This document shows positions 1 to 6,575 of a stretch of DNA of 15,522 nt, one piece after another (the stretch's first letter is position 1; each line of letters begins with the position of its first letter). The notes beneath the pieces were generated by a model. The model was not told where the DNA came from. It ran no database searches and saw nothing but the letters and a program-made list of their open reading frames with translations. The position numbers were made by a program, and so were the translations under genes. The DNA is from an uncultured Rhodanobacteraceae bacterium (GTDB lineage: Bacteria; Pseudomonadota; Gammaproteobacteria; Xanthomonadales; SZUA-5): contig CALEZI010000065.1 of assembly GCA_937928755.1 (NCBI GenBank), positions 1 to 15,522 of the forward strand, written 5' to 3'.

Positions 1-51
1 GCGCTGTTGCCGGCGGCGTTGCGACGGGCGATCGAGGCGCGGGAAGGGTGA
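1..51 (+). CDS. 3' end of an unidentified gene (partial)
   Basis: The first 17 codons of the window read open on the + strand and end in TGA at 49-51. The tail is short, Ala/Leu/Arg/Glu-rich and probably helical (ending RRAIEAREG). It is too short to assign a family. It is called a gene end because the frame is open from the window edge, its composition is coding-like, and a palindromic repeat of the kind found between genes here begins just after the stop. It would be convergent with fadH. An open frame of this length could also arise by chance. Confidence 0.35.
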   Translation, partial: ALLPAALRRAIEAREG

Positions 52-57
52 AGCGCT

Positions 58-219
58 GTTGGTTGTTGGTGTCGGTGTCGGAAAAGGCGATATGAGGTAG
101 GTCACGTTGGCCCGCAGGGGCTACGTGACGGCTGCGCGAGTCACGTAGTCCGCTCCGCGGCCAACCTGACCTACGCCGATCGCCCCCGCTCTTGCCAACA
201 CCAACACCAACACCCAACA
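58..219. repeat. Nested palindrome A: GTAG-headed palindrome pair inside GTTGGTGTTGG arms
   Basis: This fills the convergent gap between the upstream gene and fadH. The core at 97-174 is two inverted copies of a GTAG-headed palindrome. GTAG (97-100) is followed by GTCACGTTGGCC (101-112), a short loop and CTACGTGAC (121-129). The mirror copy has GTCACGTAG (140-148), GGCCAACCTGAC (159-170) and CTAC (171-174). Outside the core, a T/G-rich arm at about 58-90 is complementary to a CCAACACCAACACC arm at about 178-219. The whole gap can therefore fold as one long stem carrying two inner hairpins. It may act as a bidirectional 3'-end structure, but there is no T tract typical of an intrinsic terminator. 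The same core family occurs at 4420-4508, and the same outer arms occur at 2321-2498. Confidence 0.8.
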
Positions 220-226
220 CCTGCTG

Positions 227-2245
227 TCATAGCGTCACCGCCAACCGGGTCCCCTGATCAATCGCCCGCTTGGCATCGAGTTCGCCGGCCGTGTGCGCAC
301 CGCCGATGACGTGCGCTTTGACGCCTGCCGCAACCAGTTCGTCGTAGAGCGCGCGATTGGATTCCTGCCCGGCGCAGATGACCACGTTGTCGACTTCCAG
401 CACGCGCACATCCTCGCCGGTGCGGATCTTCAGGCCGCGGTCGTCGATGCCCTCGTAGCTGACGCCGCCGATCATCTCGACGCGCGCCATCTTCAGCGTC
501 GAGCGGTGCACCCAGCCCGACGTCTTGTTGAGTTTGTCGCCGATCTTTCCGCTGGAGCGCTGCAGCAGGTAGACCTGCCGCGCCGGTTTGCCGGGTGCCG
601 GTTTGGCGAGGCCGCCGCGGGTGGCCAAGGTGGCGTCGATACCCCACTGGCGATACCACGCTGGCGCGTCGAGCGTCGGCGAATGGCCTTCGTGGGTGAG
701 GAATTCGGCGACATCGAAACCGATGCCGCCGGCGCCGATGATCGCCACGCGCGCGCCGACGGCTGCGTTGCCGGCGAGCACGTCGACATAACTCAGCACC
801 TTCGCATGGTCGCTGCCGGGAATCGCAGGATTGCGCGGTATGACGCCGGTGGCGACGATAACTTCATCGAAGCCCTTCAATGCCGCCGCATCGACGCGAG
901 TATCCAGTTTCAGCGTGACACCGAGGCGCTCCATGCGCACGCGGAAGTAGCGCAAGGTCTCGTAGAACTCTTCCTTGCCGGGGATCTTCTTGGCCATGTT
1001 GAACTGGCCGCCGATTTCGCTGGCGGCGTCGAACACCGTGACCTGATGGCCGCGTTCGGCCAGCGTGGTGGCGGCGGACAAACCGGCCGGACCGGCGCCG
1101 ACCACCGCGAAACGCTTCTTCTGCGTGGCCGGCTTCACCACGATCTCGGTCTCATGGCAGGCGCGCGGATTGACCAGGCAGGAGGCGCGGCGGTTTTCGA
1201 ACACGTGATCCAGGCAGGCCTGGTTGCAGGCGATGCAGGTATTGATCTCGTCGGCCTTGTTCGCCGCGGCCTTGTTGACCCAGTCGCTGTCGGCCAGCAG
1301 CGGGCGCGCCATCGACACCATGTCGGCCTGCCCGCTGGCGATGATCTTTTCCGCCACGTCCGGCATGTTGATGCGGTTGGTGGTGACCAGCGGGATCTTC
1401 ACTTCGCGCTTCATGCGCTCGGTGACGAAGGCAAAGGCCGCGCGCGGCACGCTGGTGACGATGGTCGGGATCCGCGCCTCGTGCCAGCCGATGCCGGTGT
1501 TGATCAGCGTGGCTCCCGCCGCTTCGATCGCCTTGGCCAGTAACACGATTTCTTCCCAGGTCTGGCCGTCTTCGACCAGATCCAGCATCGACAACCGATA
1601 GACGATGATGAAATCGCGGCCGACCTTGGCGCGGATGCGGCGCACGATCTCGGTCGGGAAACGCATGCGGTTTTCGTAACTGCCGCCCCATTCGTCGCTG
1701 CGCTGGTTAGTGCGTTTAACCAGGAACTGGTTGATCAGATAACCTTCCGAGCCCATCACCTCGACGCCATCGTAGCCGGCCTCCTGCGCATAGGCGGCGG
1801 TGCGCACGAAATCCTCGATGGTGTTTTCGATGCCGCTCTTGCTCAGTTCGCGCGGTCGGAACGGCGTGATCGGCGACTTGATCGGCGAGGCGGATACCGA
1901 CAGCGGGTGATAGCCGTAGCGGCCGGCGTGCAGGATCTGCATCGCGATCTTGCCGCCGTGCGCATGCACCGCGCCGGTGACCTTGCGATGGCGCTTGACC
2001 TCCCACGGCCACGACAACTTGGAGGCAAACGGCGCCAGCCAGCCATTGATCGACGGCGCAATGCCGCCGGTGACGATCAGCGCCACGCCACCCGCCGCGC
2101 GTTCGCCGAAATAGGCCGCGAGCTTGTCGTAATCCTTCGCACGGTCTTCCAGGCCGGTGTGCATCGAACCCATCAGCACCCGGTTGCGCAGCGTGGTGAA
2201 TCCGAGATCGAGTGGCGACAAGAGGTGCGGGTAGGGCGAAGTCAT
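227..2245 (-). CDS. fadH: NADPH-dependent 2,4-dienoyl-CoA reductase
   Basis: It reduces 2,4-dienoyl-CoA to a trans-enoyl-CoA with NADPH in the cytoplasm, letting beta-oxidation handle unsaturated fatty acids. An N-terminal old-yellow-enzyme TIM barrel (about 1-330) holds the expected acid pair: Tyr169 in EGYLINQF and His255 in GWHEARIPT. Cys337, Cys340, Cys344 and Cys356 (CIACNQAC, then SCLVNPRACHE) form the 4Fe-4S site. An FAD-binding GAGPAGLSAA follows at about 383, and a second nucleotide fold, VAIIGAGGIGFDVAEFL, lies further on for NADPH. The start at 2245 gives 672 residues, the length I recall for E. coli FadH. The 44-residue upstream extension runs into repeat DNA and is low-complexity, so it was rejected. 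No strong Shine-Dalgarno is visible. Upstream on the same strand is phoD, separated by 421 bp of repeats, so the gene is probably transcribed alone. Confidence 0.95.
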   Translation of the reverse strand: MTSPYPHLLSPLDLGFTTLRNRVLMGSMHTGLEDRAKDYDKLAAYFGERAAGGVALIVTGGIAPSINGWLAPFASKLSWPWEVKRHRKVTGAVHAHGGKIAMQILHAGRYGYHPLSVSASPIKSPITPFRPRELSKSGIENTIEDFVRTAAYAQEAGYDGVEVMGSEGYLINQFLVKRTNQRSDEWGGSYENRMRFPTEIVRRIRAKVGRDFIIVYRLSMLDLVEDGQTWEEIVLLAKAIEAAGATLINTGIGWHEARIPTIVTSVPRAAFAFVTERMKREVKIPLVTTNRINMPDVAEKIIASGQADMVSMARPLLADSDWVNKAAANKADEINTCIACNQACLDHVFENRRASCLVNPRACHETEIVVKPATQKKRFAVVGAGPAGLSAATTLAERGHQVTVFDAASEIGGQFNMAKKIPGKEEFYETLRYFRVRMERLGVTLKLDTRVDAAALKGFDEVIVATGVIPRNPAIPGSDHAKVLSYVDVLAGNAAVGARVAIIGAGGIGFDVAEFLTHEGHSPTLDAPAWYRQWGIDATLATRGGLAKPAPGKPARQVYLLQRSSGKIGDKLNKTSGWVHRSTLKMARVEMIGGVSYEGIDDRGLKIRTGEDVRVLEVDNVVICAGQESNRALYDELVAAGVKAHVIGGAHTAGELDAKRAIDQGTRLAVTL

Positions 2246-2320
2246 CGATCCGGTGTCCGTACGCGTGGGTATGGAGAGGCTGCCCGCATGGCGTCGAGTA
2301 GGCAAGTGGGGATGAAGCGG

Positions 2321-2498
2321 TGTGGGTTGATGGTGTTGGTGTTGGCGAGAGCGCGCAAGCTGCGGAGAACGCTGCAAGCTGATGGTGGGTCCAGACTTGT
2401 CTGGACGCTTCTGGCTTGGCCCAGGAAAGAGCGTCCAGACAAGTCTGGACCCACAAAAGCTCGGCTCTTGCCGTCTCCAACACCCACAACCAACTCCG
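2321..2498. repeat. Nested palindrome B: GTGG-headed palindrome pair inside GTTGGTGTTGG arms
   Basis: This occupies most of the gap upstream of fadH. The core at 2385-2454 is a perfect inverted repeat. Each arm has a GTGG head followed by the self-palindrome GTCCAGACTTGTCTGGAC and then GCT, and the loop is about 20 bases with its own CTGG/CCAG pairing. Outside it, a GTGTTGGTGTTGGCGAGAGC-like arm (2321-2353) is complementary to CTCTTGCCGTCTCCAACACC-like DNA (about 2463-2498). The outer arms match those of the palindrome at 58-219 although the cores differ. The 139 bp between the fadH start and the core must also hold the fadH promoter, which I could not identify. Confidence 0.8.
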
Positions 2499-2505
2499 CT
2501 TCGCG

Positions 2506-2670
2506 CTAGTGTGGTTTGCCATTAATTGGCTGAAGAAATTTCCGATGCATTTTGGCTCGAGGCTAGGCGAGAGGAGGAGTCATAGCAGGGCTATGGCGAC
2601 GACGAACAACGACGCATTCGGGTCAAAAGGCGCGGAAATTATTCAACGAATTAATGGCAAACCACACTAG
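2506..2670. mobile_element. MITE-like element, 157 bp between CTAG tetranucleotides
   Basis: The terminal inverted repeats TGTGGTTTGCCATTAATT lie at 2510-2527 and, complemented, at 2649-2666. They are perfect for 18 bases and then continue imperfectly for about 16 more (AAATTTCCG against AATTTCCG). CTAG lies immediately outside each end (2506-2509 and 2667-2670). This fits a 4-bp target duplication of the CTAG/YTAR type known for IS5-group elements. CTAG is itself palindromic, so it could instead be part of the terminal repeat. The interior has a small CATAGC/GCTATG hairpin and no transposase frame, so any movement would need an enzyme supplied from elsewhere. From memory, similar sequences recur in many proteobacterial genomes. 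Assignment to a particular IS family is inference. Confidence 0.75.
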
Positions 2671-4286
2671 ACCCGATTCACCCCGGCCTTGCCGCTCTCC
2701 ACCACATAGCGCGCCTGAACCGCAAACTCCGCCTCGCGCACGCGCACGTCCTTGACCACTTGCAGCGTGGCCGCCAGGCGCTCGCGGTCGAAGTCGAACA
2801 GCGTGTAGCCGCGCTGGTCGGAGCGCAGGTGGCTGATATGCGGGTTGTCGGGGCGCAGTTCATCGTAGTGCGACTGCGGCCAGGCATCGGCAGAGATCGA
2901 GGTGGCGACGAACTCGCTGGCCACCGGCGCCGAGTCGAAATCCTCGGGATCGCTCGGGACATTGGCGACCACCGCGCAGTGCAAATCGCCGCCGGCGATC
3001 ACCGGATTGCGCAGGCGGGTCGACTTCAGATCGCCCAACAGGCGTTCGCGCGCCAGCGGATAACCGTCCCAGCCGTCGGTCCAGACGCCGCGATCCTTGC
3101 CCGGCTGCTCGTCCATTGGGGCGACCAGGGTTTGCTGGCCGATCAGGTTCCAGCGCGCGCTGCTGTCGCCAAAGCGCGCTGCAAGCCAGTCTTCCTGGGC
3201 GCGGCCGAGCAGGGTTTGCTGCGGGTCGCGCAGTTCGCCGCAGTCGGCGAGGTAGCGCGAACTGTGGCGATTCGGCTGCGGACAGGCCTGCGGCGTGCGG
3301 TACTGGCGGTCGTCGAGCAGATAAACGCGCAACAGATCGCCGATATCGAAGTGCGTGTAGGTGCGCATTTCGCTGGCGCGCGGATACATGCGGCGTGGCA
3401 CCGGCATGTGTTCGAAATAGGCCTGGTAGGCCGCCGCGCGACGCAGCAGAAAGGCCGGATCGAGATTTTCCGACTGCTCGCCGGCGTAGTCGTTGTCGAC
3501 CTCATGATCGTCCCAGGCGAAGGCCCACGGCCCGGCATGGTGCATCGCCTGCAGGTCCGGATCGAGTTTGTACTGGCCAAAACGCGTACGGTAGCCCTCC
3601 AGCGTCGCCGCTTCCGGGCCCAGGTGCCGGCGGATCGGGTCGCTGCCCCATTGGCTCTCGTAGATGTAGTCGCCGAGAAACAGCACCAGATCCGGTGCGT
3701 CTTGTTGCATCTGGCGATAGGCAGTGAAATAGCCGTGTTCGTAATTCTGGCAACTGGCGAAGGCGATTCGGTAGCGATCGAGGCGGCTGCCGGCTGCGGG
3801 CAGTGTGTGCGTGCGACCTGCCGCGCTGGTGGCGTCGCCGCAGTGGAATCGATAGTGGTATGTGCGTGCGGATTCGAGGCTGTCGATGTCCAGGTGCACG
3901 CTGTGCGCGACTTCCGGCGTGGCATCGAATTCGAGCGTGCGTCGGATCGATTTGAAGTGCTCGTCGTCGGCGATCTCGCAGCGCACGCGCACGCGTTCGT
4001 CGGTCATTCCGCCATCCGCGCGCAGCGGGGCGGGGGCGAGGCGCGTCCACAGCGTGAACCCGCTGGGCGTCGGGTATCCGCTGGCCACACCGAGTGCAAA
4101 TGGGTCGGCGATGAAGCGGATTCGTGACGCGTTCTGCGCCGAGGAGACGCGACCACTGCCGGCCCCGATACCCAGTGCTGCCGCGGTCCAGATCGATTGC
4201 GTCAGAAAGCGGCGGCGGCCGAGCGGGTCTCGCGGCAGCGTGGTATTGCGGGTCAGGTGACGAATCCACTCGGCGAGCGTGGGCAT
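2667..4286 (-). CDS. PhoD-like alkaline phosphatase/phosphodiesterase, Tat-exported
   Basis: It probably hydrolyses phosphate mono- or diesters outside the cytoplasm using a metal centre. Near the N-terminus is GRRRFLTQ (23-30), a twin-arginine motif followed by a hydrophobic stretch (AAALGIGAGSG), so export by Tat is expected. A PhoD-type N-terminal beta domain spans about 55-165, and the metallophosphatase domain spans about 172-525. Visible family motifs are FASCQNYEHG (Cys179), LGDYIYE (Asp206), WDDHEVDNDYAG (258-269) and AGGDLHCAVV (431-440). The start at 4286 was chosen because GGAG lies 8 bases upstream and it places the Tat motif normally, giving 539 residues. The longer open frame to 4385 adds 33 unremarkable residues. 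The TAG stop falls inside the CTAG flanking the MITE-like element. No phosphate-starvation (Pho) box was identified upstream. Confidence 0.9.
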   Translation of the reverse strand: MPTLAEWIRHLTRNTTLPRDPLGRRRFLTQSIWTAAALGIGAGSGRVSSAQNASRIRFIADPFALGVASGYPTPSGFTLWTRLAPAPLRADGGMTDERVRVRCEIADDEHFKSIRRTLEFDATPEVAHSVHLDIDSLESARTYHYRFHCGDATSAAGRTHTLPAAGSRLDRYRIAFASCQNYEHGYFTAYRQMQQDAPDLVLFLGDYIYESQWGSDPIRRHLGPEAATLEGYRTRFGQYKLDPDLQAMHHAGPWAFAWDDHEVDNDYAGEQSENLDPAFLLRRAAAYQAYFEHMPVPRRMYPRASEMRTYTHFDIGDLLRVYLLDDRQYRTPQACPQPNRHSSRYLADCGELRDPQQTLLGRAQEDWLAARFGDSSARWNLIGQQTLVAPMDEQPGKDRGVWTDGWDGYPLARERLLGDLKSTRLRNPVIAGGDLHCAVVANVPSDPEDFDSAPVASEFVATSISADAWPQSHYDELRPDNPHISHLRSDQRGYTLFDFDRERLAATLQVVKDVRVREAEFAVQARYVVESGKAGVNRV

Positions 4287-4419
4287 TCTTTGGCTCCGGG
4301 TCGGTACCCATGAGTTTGCCAGTGTGGCGGGCGGTTGGCATTTCGGAAAGTCGTGGCGATTGTCCGACGTCTTTGCGAACTTCATTTGTTGGCCCGAAAC
4401 TGTCCGCGGGCGATGAACC

Positions 4420-4508
4420 GTAGGTCACGTTGGCCGTGCTCCTTGGCCTACGTGACATCGTGGGCGTCATTGTCACGTAGGCCGAAAAGCACGGCCAACG
4501 TGACCTAC
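4420..4508. repeat. GTAG-headed inverted palindrome pair (REP/BIME-like)
   Basis: There are two mirror-image units. Unit 1 has GTAG (4420-4423), stem GTCACGTTGGCC (4424-4435), a 9-base loop and stem GGCCTACGTGAC (4445-4456). Unit 2 has GTCACGTAGGCC (4472-4483), a 9-base loop, GGCCAACGTGAC (4493-4504) and CTAC (4505-4508). Each unit folds alone with one mismatch, and the pair can also fold end to end (about 21 bp of outer pairing). A GTAG tetranucleotide 5' of an imperfect hairpin is the hallmark of REP sequences handled by RAYT transposases. This copy lies in the divergent phoD/tetR gap, 41 bp before the candidate operator at 4550, so it could separate the two promoters. It is related to the core at 97-174. 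Confidence 0.85.
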
Positions 4509-4549
4509 ATTCATGGCAATCCGTGCCGGCGGGCATTCAGCAAAATAAA

Positions 4550-4561
4550 ACGAACGGTCGT
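4550..4561. promoter_or_regulatory. Candidate TetR operator
   Basis: ACGAACGGTCGT is an imperfect inverted repeat (ACGA/TCGT half-sites with a central CG). It lies directly upstream of the -10-like hexamer of the tetR promoter, where a bound repressor would block RNA polymerase. Position and symmetry suggest autoregulation. No second copy was found in this window, and the half-sites are short, so this is a proposal only. Confidence 0.4.
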
Positions 4562-4577
4562 GCTATTATGTGATCCA
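4561..4577 (+). promoter_or_regulatory. Extended -10 promoter of tetR, probably leaderless
   Basis: TGC followed by TATTAT (4564-4569) matches an extended -10 element (TGn plus TATAAT-like). No good -35 is seen at 17 bases upstream (CAAAAT). Transcription would begin about 7 bases after the hexamer, essentially on the A of the tetR ATG at 4577. No Shine-Dalgarno precedes that ATG, which agrees with a leaderless message. Confidence 0.5.
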
Positions 4578-5209
4578 TGAACACAACAACCGCCCTGTCC
4601 AAAGGTGCCGCGACCCGCGAACTGATCCTGTCGCGGGCCCTGGAGATTGCCGATGCGCGTGGCATCGATGCGTTGACCATCGGTACTTTGGCCGACGCCG
4701 CCAGCATGTCCAAGAGCGGCGTGTTCGCGCATTTCGGTTCGCGCGAGGAATTGCAGTTGGCGGTGCTGGATGCCGCGGCGCGCGGATTCACGGAAGAGGT
4801 GTTTGTGCCAGCCGTGCGCGAGCGTCGCGGACTACCGCGGCTGCGCGCGATCCTGGAAGGCTGGAAACGGCGCACGCTGCGCTACGGCGAAAGTCGCGCC
4901 TGTCCGATCGGTGCGGCCGCCATCGAGTTCGACGACCGGCCCGGCCCGATCCGAGATCGCGTGTTTGGGCATCTGATCCACCTGCGCAAGGAAATCGCGC
5001 GGGCGGTGGCCATGGCAGTGCAGCAAGGTCATGTGCATGCCGATACCGATCCGGATCAGATTGCGTTCGAAGTGCACGGACTGGTGTTGGCCTTCCAGTT
5101 CGAGGTGAAGTTGTTTGGTATCGAGCGCGCGGTTCCGCGTGTCGAGGCAGCGGTCACGCGCATGCTGGATGCGTTGGCGCTGCCTGCTCAGGACACAACC
5201 CCGGTTTGA
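4577..5209 (+). CDS. TetR/AcrR family transcriptional regulator
   Basis: A 210-residue DNA-binding repressor of usual TetR length. The N-terminal helix-turn-helix is clear: ILSRALEIADARGIDALTIG (17-36) leads into LADAASMSKSGVFAHFGSRE (38-57), the canonical TetR recognition region, with FGSREEL in place of the common F.SKEEL. The rest is helical and forms the ligand and dimer domain, which shows no recognisable ligand signature. The ATG at 4577 starts the domain at the normal distance and follows an extended -10 with no ribosome-binding site. The next gene, an alpha/beta hydrolase, starts 54 bp after the stop on the same strand. It is therefore the likely co-transcribed target, perhaps acting on the inducer or a related ester, which is inference. 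The gene is divergent from phoD, with a palindrome pair between them. Confidence 0.93.
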   Translation: MNTTTALSKGAATRELILSRALEIADARGIDALTIGTLADAASMSKSGVFAHFGSREELQLAVLDAAARGFTEEVFVPAVRERRGLPRLRAILEGWKRRTLRYGESRACPIGAAAIEFDDRPGPIRDRVFGHLIHLRKEIARAVAMAVQQGHVHADTDPDQIAFEVHGLVLAFQFEVKLFGIERAVPRVEAAVTRMLDALALPAQDTTPV

Positions 5210-5263
5210 TTGGCGCGCCGCGCGCGTATCGAGCGCCCACCAGTGGCGCACAGGAGTAGAGGA

Positions 5264-6190
5264 ATGGAAAGGGCGACGACACAAAAAAGCACGAGCGTTC
5301 GATCAAATCAGGTTCCGTGGACGCTGCGTGCGGCCGTTTCGCTGGGTAGCGTGGTTGCGCCGGCGGCGACGACGGAGCGCGCCCTGGCGCTGTTCTGCAC
5401 GCCAATGAGCAGTTCACGTACGCGAGCCGCCAAGTCCGAGTTGGGTGGCGCGCAACTCAAGCGTCTGCACGTGGGTCGGGAAGAAATCGCCACTTACACC
5501 TGGGGCGATGTCGGCGTGCAGCCCAGCGTGCTGATGAGCCACGGTTGGTCGAGCTTCGGGCTGCGTTTCCTGCCCTGGGTGGCGATGCTGCGCGAAGCCG
5601 GCTACGCCGTGGTCTCCTTCGACCAGCCGGGTCACGGCCGCAACGGACCGGCGCAGATCACCTTGCCCGGTTTTGCCGACACCGTACTCGCCGTCGGTGC
5701 ACACTTTGGTCAATTTGCTGCCGCGATCGGTCATTCGCTGGGTGGCGCCGCCATCGCCATCGCCATGCGCGACGGGCTCAAGGCCGACCGTGCCATCCTG
5801 ATCGCACCCGCCGCTGATGGCGGTGCTGCAAGCCGGCGCTTCGCCCGGGCGATTGCCTTGCCCGAGCATCGGCGAGCCGCGATGCAGCGCCTGCTGGAGC
5901 AGCGCAGCGGACGTGCGATCGACACGCTCGCCATCCACCGCGTGGCACCGCATCTGGCACAACCGGCACTCATCATTCACGACCTGGTCGATGTCGACGT
6001 GCCCTGGGAAGAGGGCGAGCGCTACGCGCGCTTCTGGCCGGATGCGCGCCTGCTCAGCGTGCAGGGCCTGGGCCACCACAAGATCGTCAACGATCCCGAG
6101 GTGATTGCCGCCGGGCGCGCTTTCCTGCGCGGCGAGGCGGTCGGCGAGCGCGTGGTGTCGACGCAGGAACTGGCTTACGGGTACGCGTGA
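5264..6190 (+). CDS. Alpha/beta fold hydrolase
   Basis: A serine hydrolase of unknown substrate, 308 residues. The oxyanion region is SHGWSSFG (92-99), the nucleophile elbow is GHSLGG with Ser158, the acid is probably Asp243 in HDLVDVDVP, and the catalytic His is probably His271 in GLGHHKIV. About 65 N-terminal residues precede the fold and include a weakly hydrophobic stretch (about 19-45) that might be a membrane anchor. The start at 5264 was chosen because AGGAG sits 7 bases upstream. The TTG frame beginning at 5210 abuts the tetR stop but lacks such a site. It is probably expressed with tetR. A GTGG-headed palindrome begins 15 bases after the stop and may cap the transcript. Esterase, lipase or haloalkane-type activity cannot be told apart from sequence alone. 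Confidence 0.88.
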   Translation: MERATTQKSTSVRSNQVPWTLRAAVSLGSVVAPAATTERALALFCTPMSSSRTRAAKSELGGAQLKRLHVGREEIATYTWGDVGVQPSVLMSHGWSSFGLRFLPWVAMLREAGYAVVSFDQPGHGRNGPAQITLPGFADTVLAVGAHFGQFAAAIGHSLGGAAIAIAMRDGLKADRAILIAPAADGGAASRRFARAIALPEHRRAAMQRLLEQRSGRAIDTLAIHRVAPHLAQPALIIHDLVDVDVPWEEGERYARFWPDARLLSVQGLGHHKIVNDPEVIAAGRAFLRGEAVGERVVSTQELAYGYA

Positions 6191-6205
6191 GCGGGCGCTG
6201 CTTCT

Positions 6206-6429
6206 GTGGGTCCAGACTTGTCTGGACGCTCTTCGCACATGGAGGGGAAAGCGTCCGGATGAATCCGGACCCACCAAAGCGCCGGGTTCGCGGCGCAGGT
6301 GAGCCCGGATTCGCATGGTGGGTCCAGACTTGTCTGGACGCTCTTCGCACATGGAGGGGAAAGCGTCCGGATGAATCCGGACCCACCAAAGCGCCGGGTT
6401 CGCGGCGCAGGTGAGCCCGGATTCGTATG
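6206..6429. repeat. 112-bp tandem duplication, each unit carrying a GTGG-headed palindrome pair
   Basis: Units 6206-6317 and 6318-6429 are identical by eye except for one C/T difference (6314 against 6426). Each begins with a GTGG head and GTCCAGACTTGTCTGGAC, then has a 22-base loop with GGAGGGGAA, then GTCCGGATGAATCCGGAC ending in CCAC. About 43 further bases follow, rich in CCGGG/CCCGG. The two hairpins within a unit differ at two base pairs, with both sides changed. The array lies between the hydrolase stop and the sarcosine-oxidase-like gene. The rest of this 385-bp gap (6430-6575) holds a TTTGCGTT-type repeat and a weak promoter candidate. Confidence 0.9.
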
Positions 6430-6512
6430 GTCACCCGGCAAGGCTGGGTCATTTCCGGCCATGGGTCATCAAGCCATGCGGACAACGTGACAGACAAGTC
6501 TGCCTGCCGCAT

Positions 6513-6547
6513 TCCTTTGCGTTCTTTGTGTCGTTTGCCGATAAAGT
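6513..6547 (+). repeat. TTTGCGTTCTTTG-type dispersed repeat, possible promoter
   Basis: The sequence CCTTTGCGTTCTTTGTGTCG followed by TTTGCCGATAAAG resembles both arms of the inverted repeat at 7969-8087. It also contains TTGCGT (6517-6522) and GATAAA (6540-6545) separated by 17 bases, a passable -35/-10 pair about 30 bases before the ATG at 6576. Promoter function is speculative. Confidence 0.45.
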
Positions 6548-6575
6548 CCCTTTCCATGAGGCATGCAGGCCCCGA

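Noticed and set aside
293..1543. Long + strand open frame (416 codons) opposite fadH
   Set aside because: It is antisense to an unambiguous FadH with all motifs intact, and its His/Ala/Gly-rich translation is typical of a shadow frame.
2416..2670. Small + strand open frame across palindrome B and the MITE
   Set aside because: It is composed almost entirely of repeat sequence, and the ending INGKPH is the translated terminal repeat. There is no ribosome-binding site.
2760..4127. Long + strand open frame (455 codons) opposite phoD
   Set aside because: It is a shadow of a well-supported PhoD-like protein and has no recognisable domain.
5210..5263. TTG start for the hydrolase abutting the tetR stop
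   Set aside because: It adds 18 Arg-rich residues without a ribosome-binding site, while the ATG at 5264 has AGGAG at good spacing.
6491..6502. CAGACAAGTCTG, a possible relic of a GTCCAGAC palindrome
   Set aside because: It matches only the inner 12 bases, lacks the GTGG head and partner, and could be chance.
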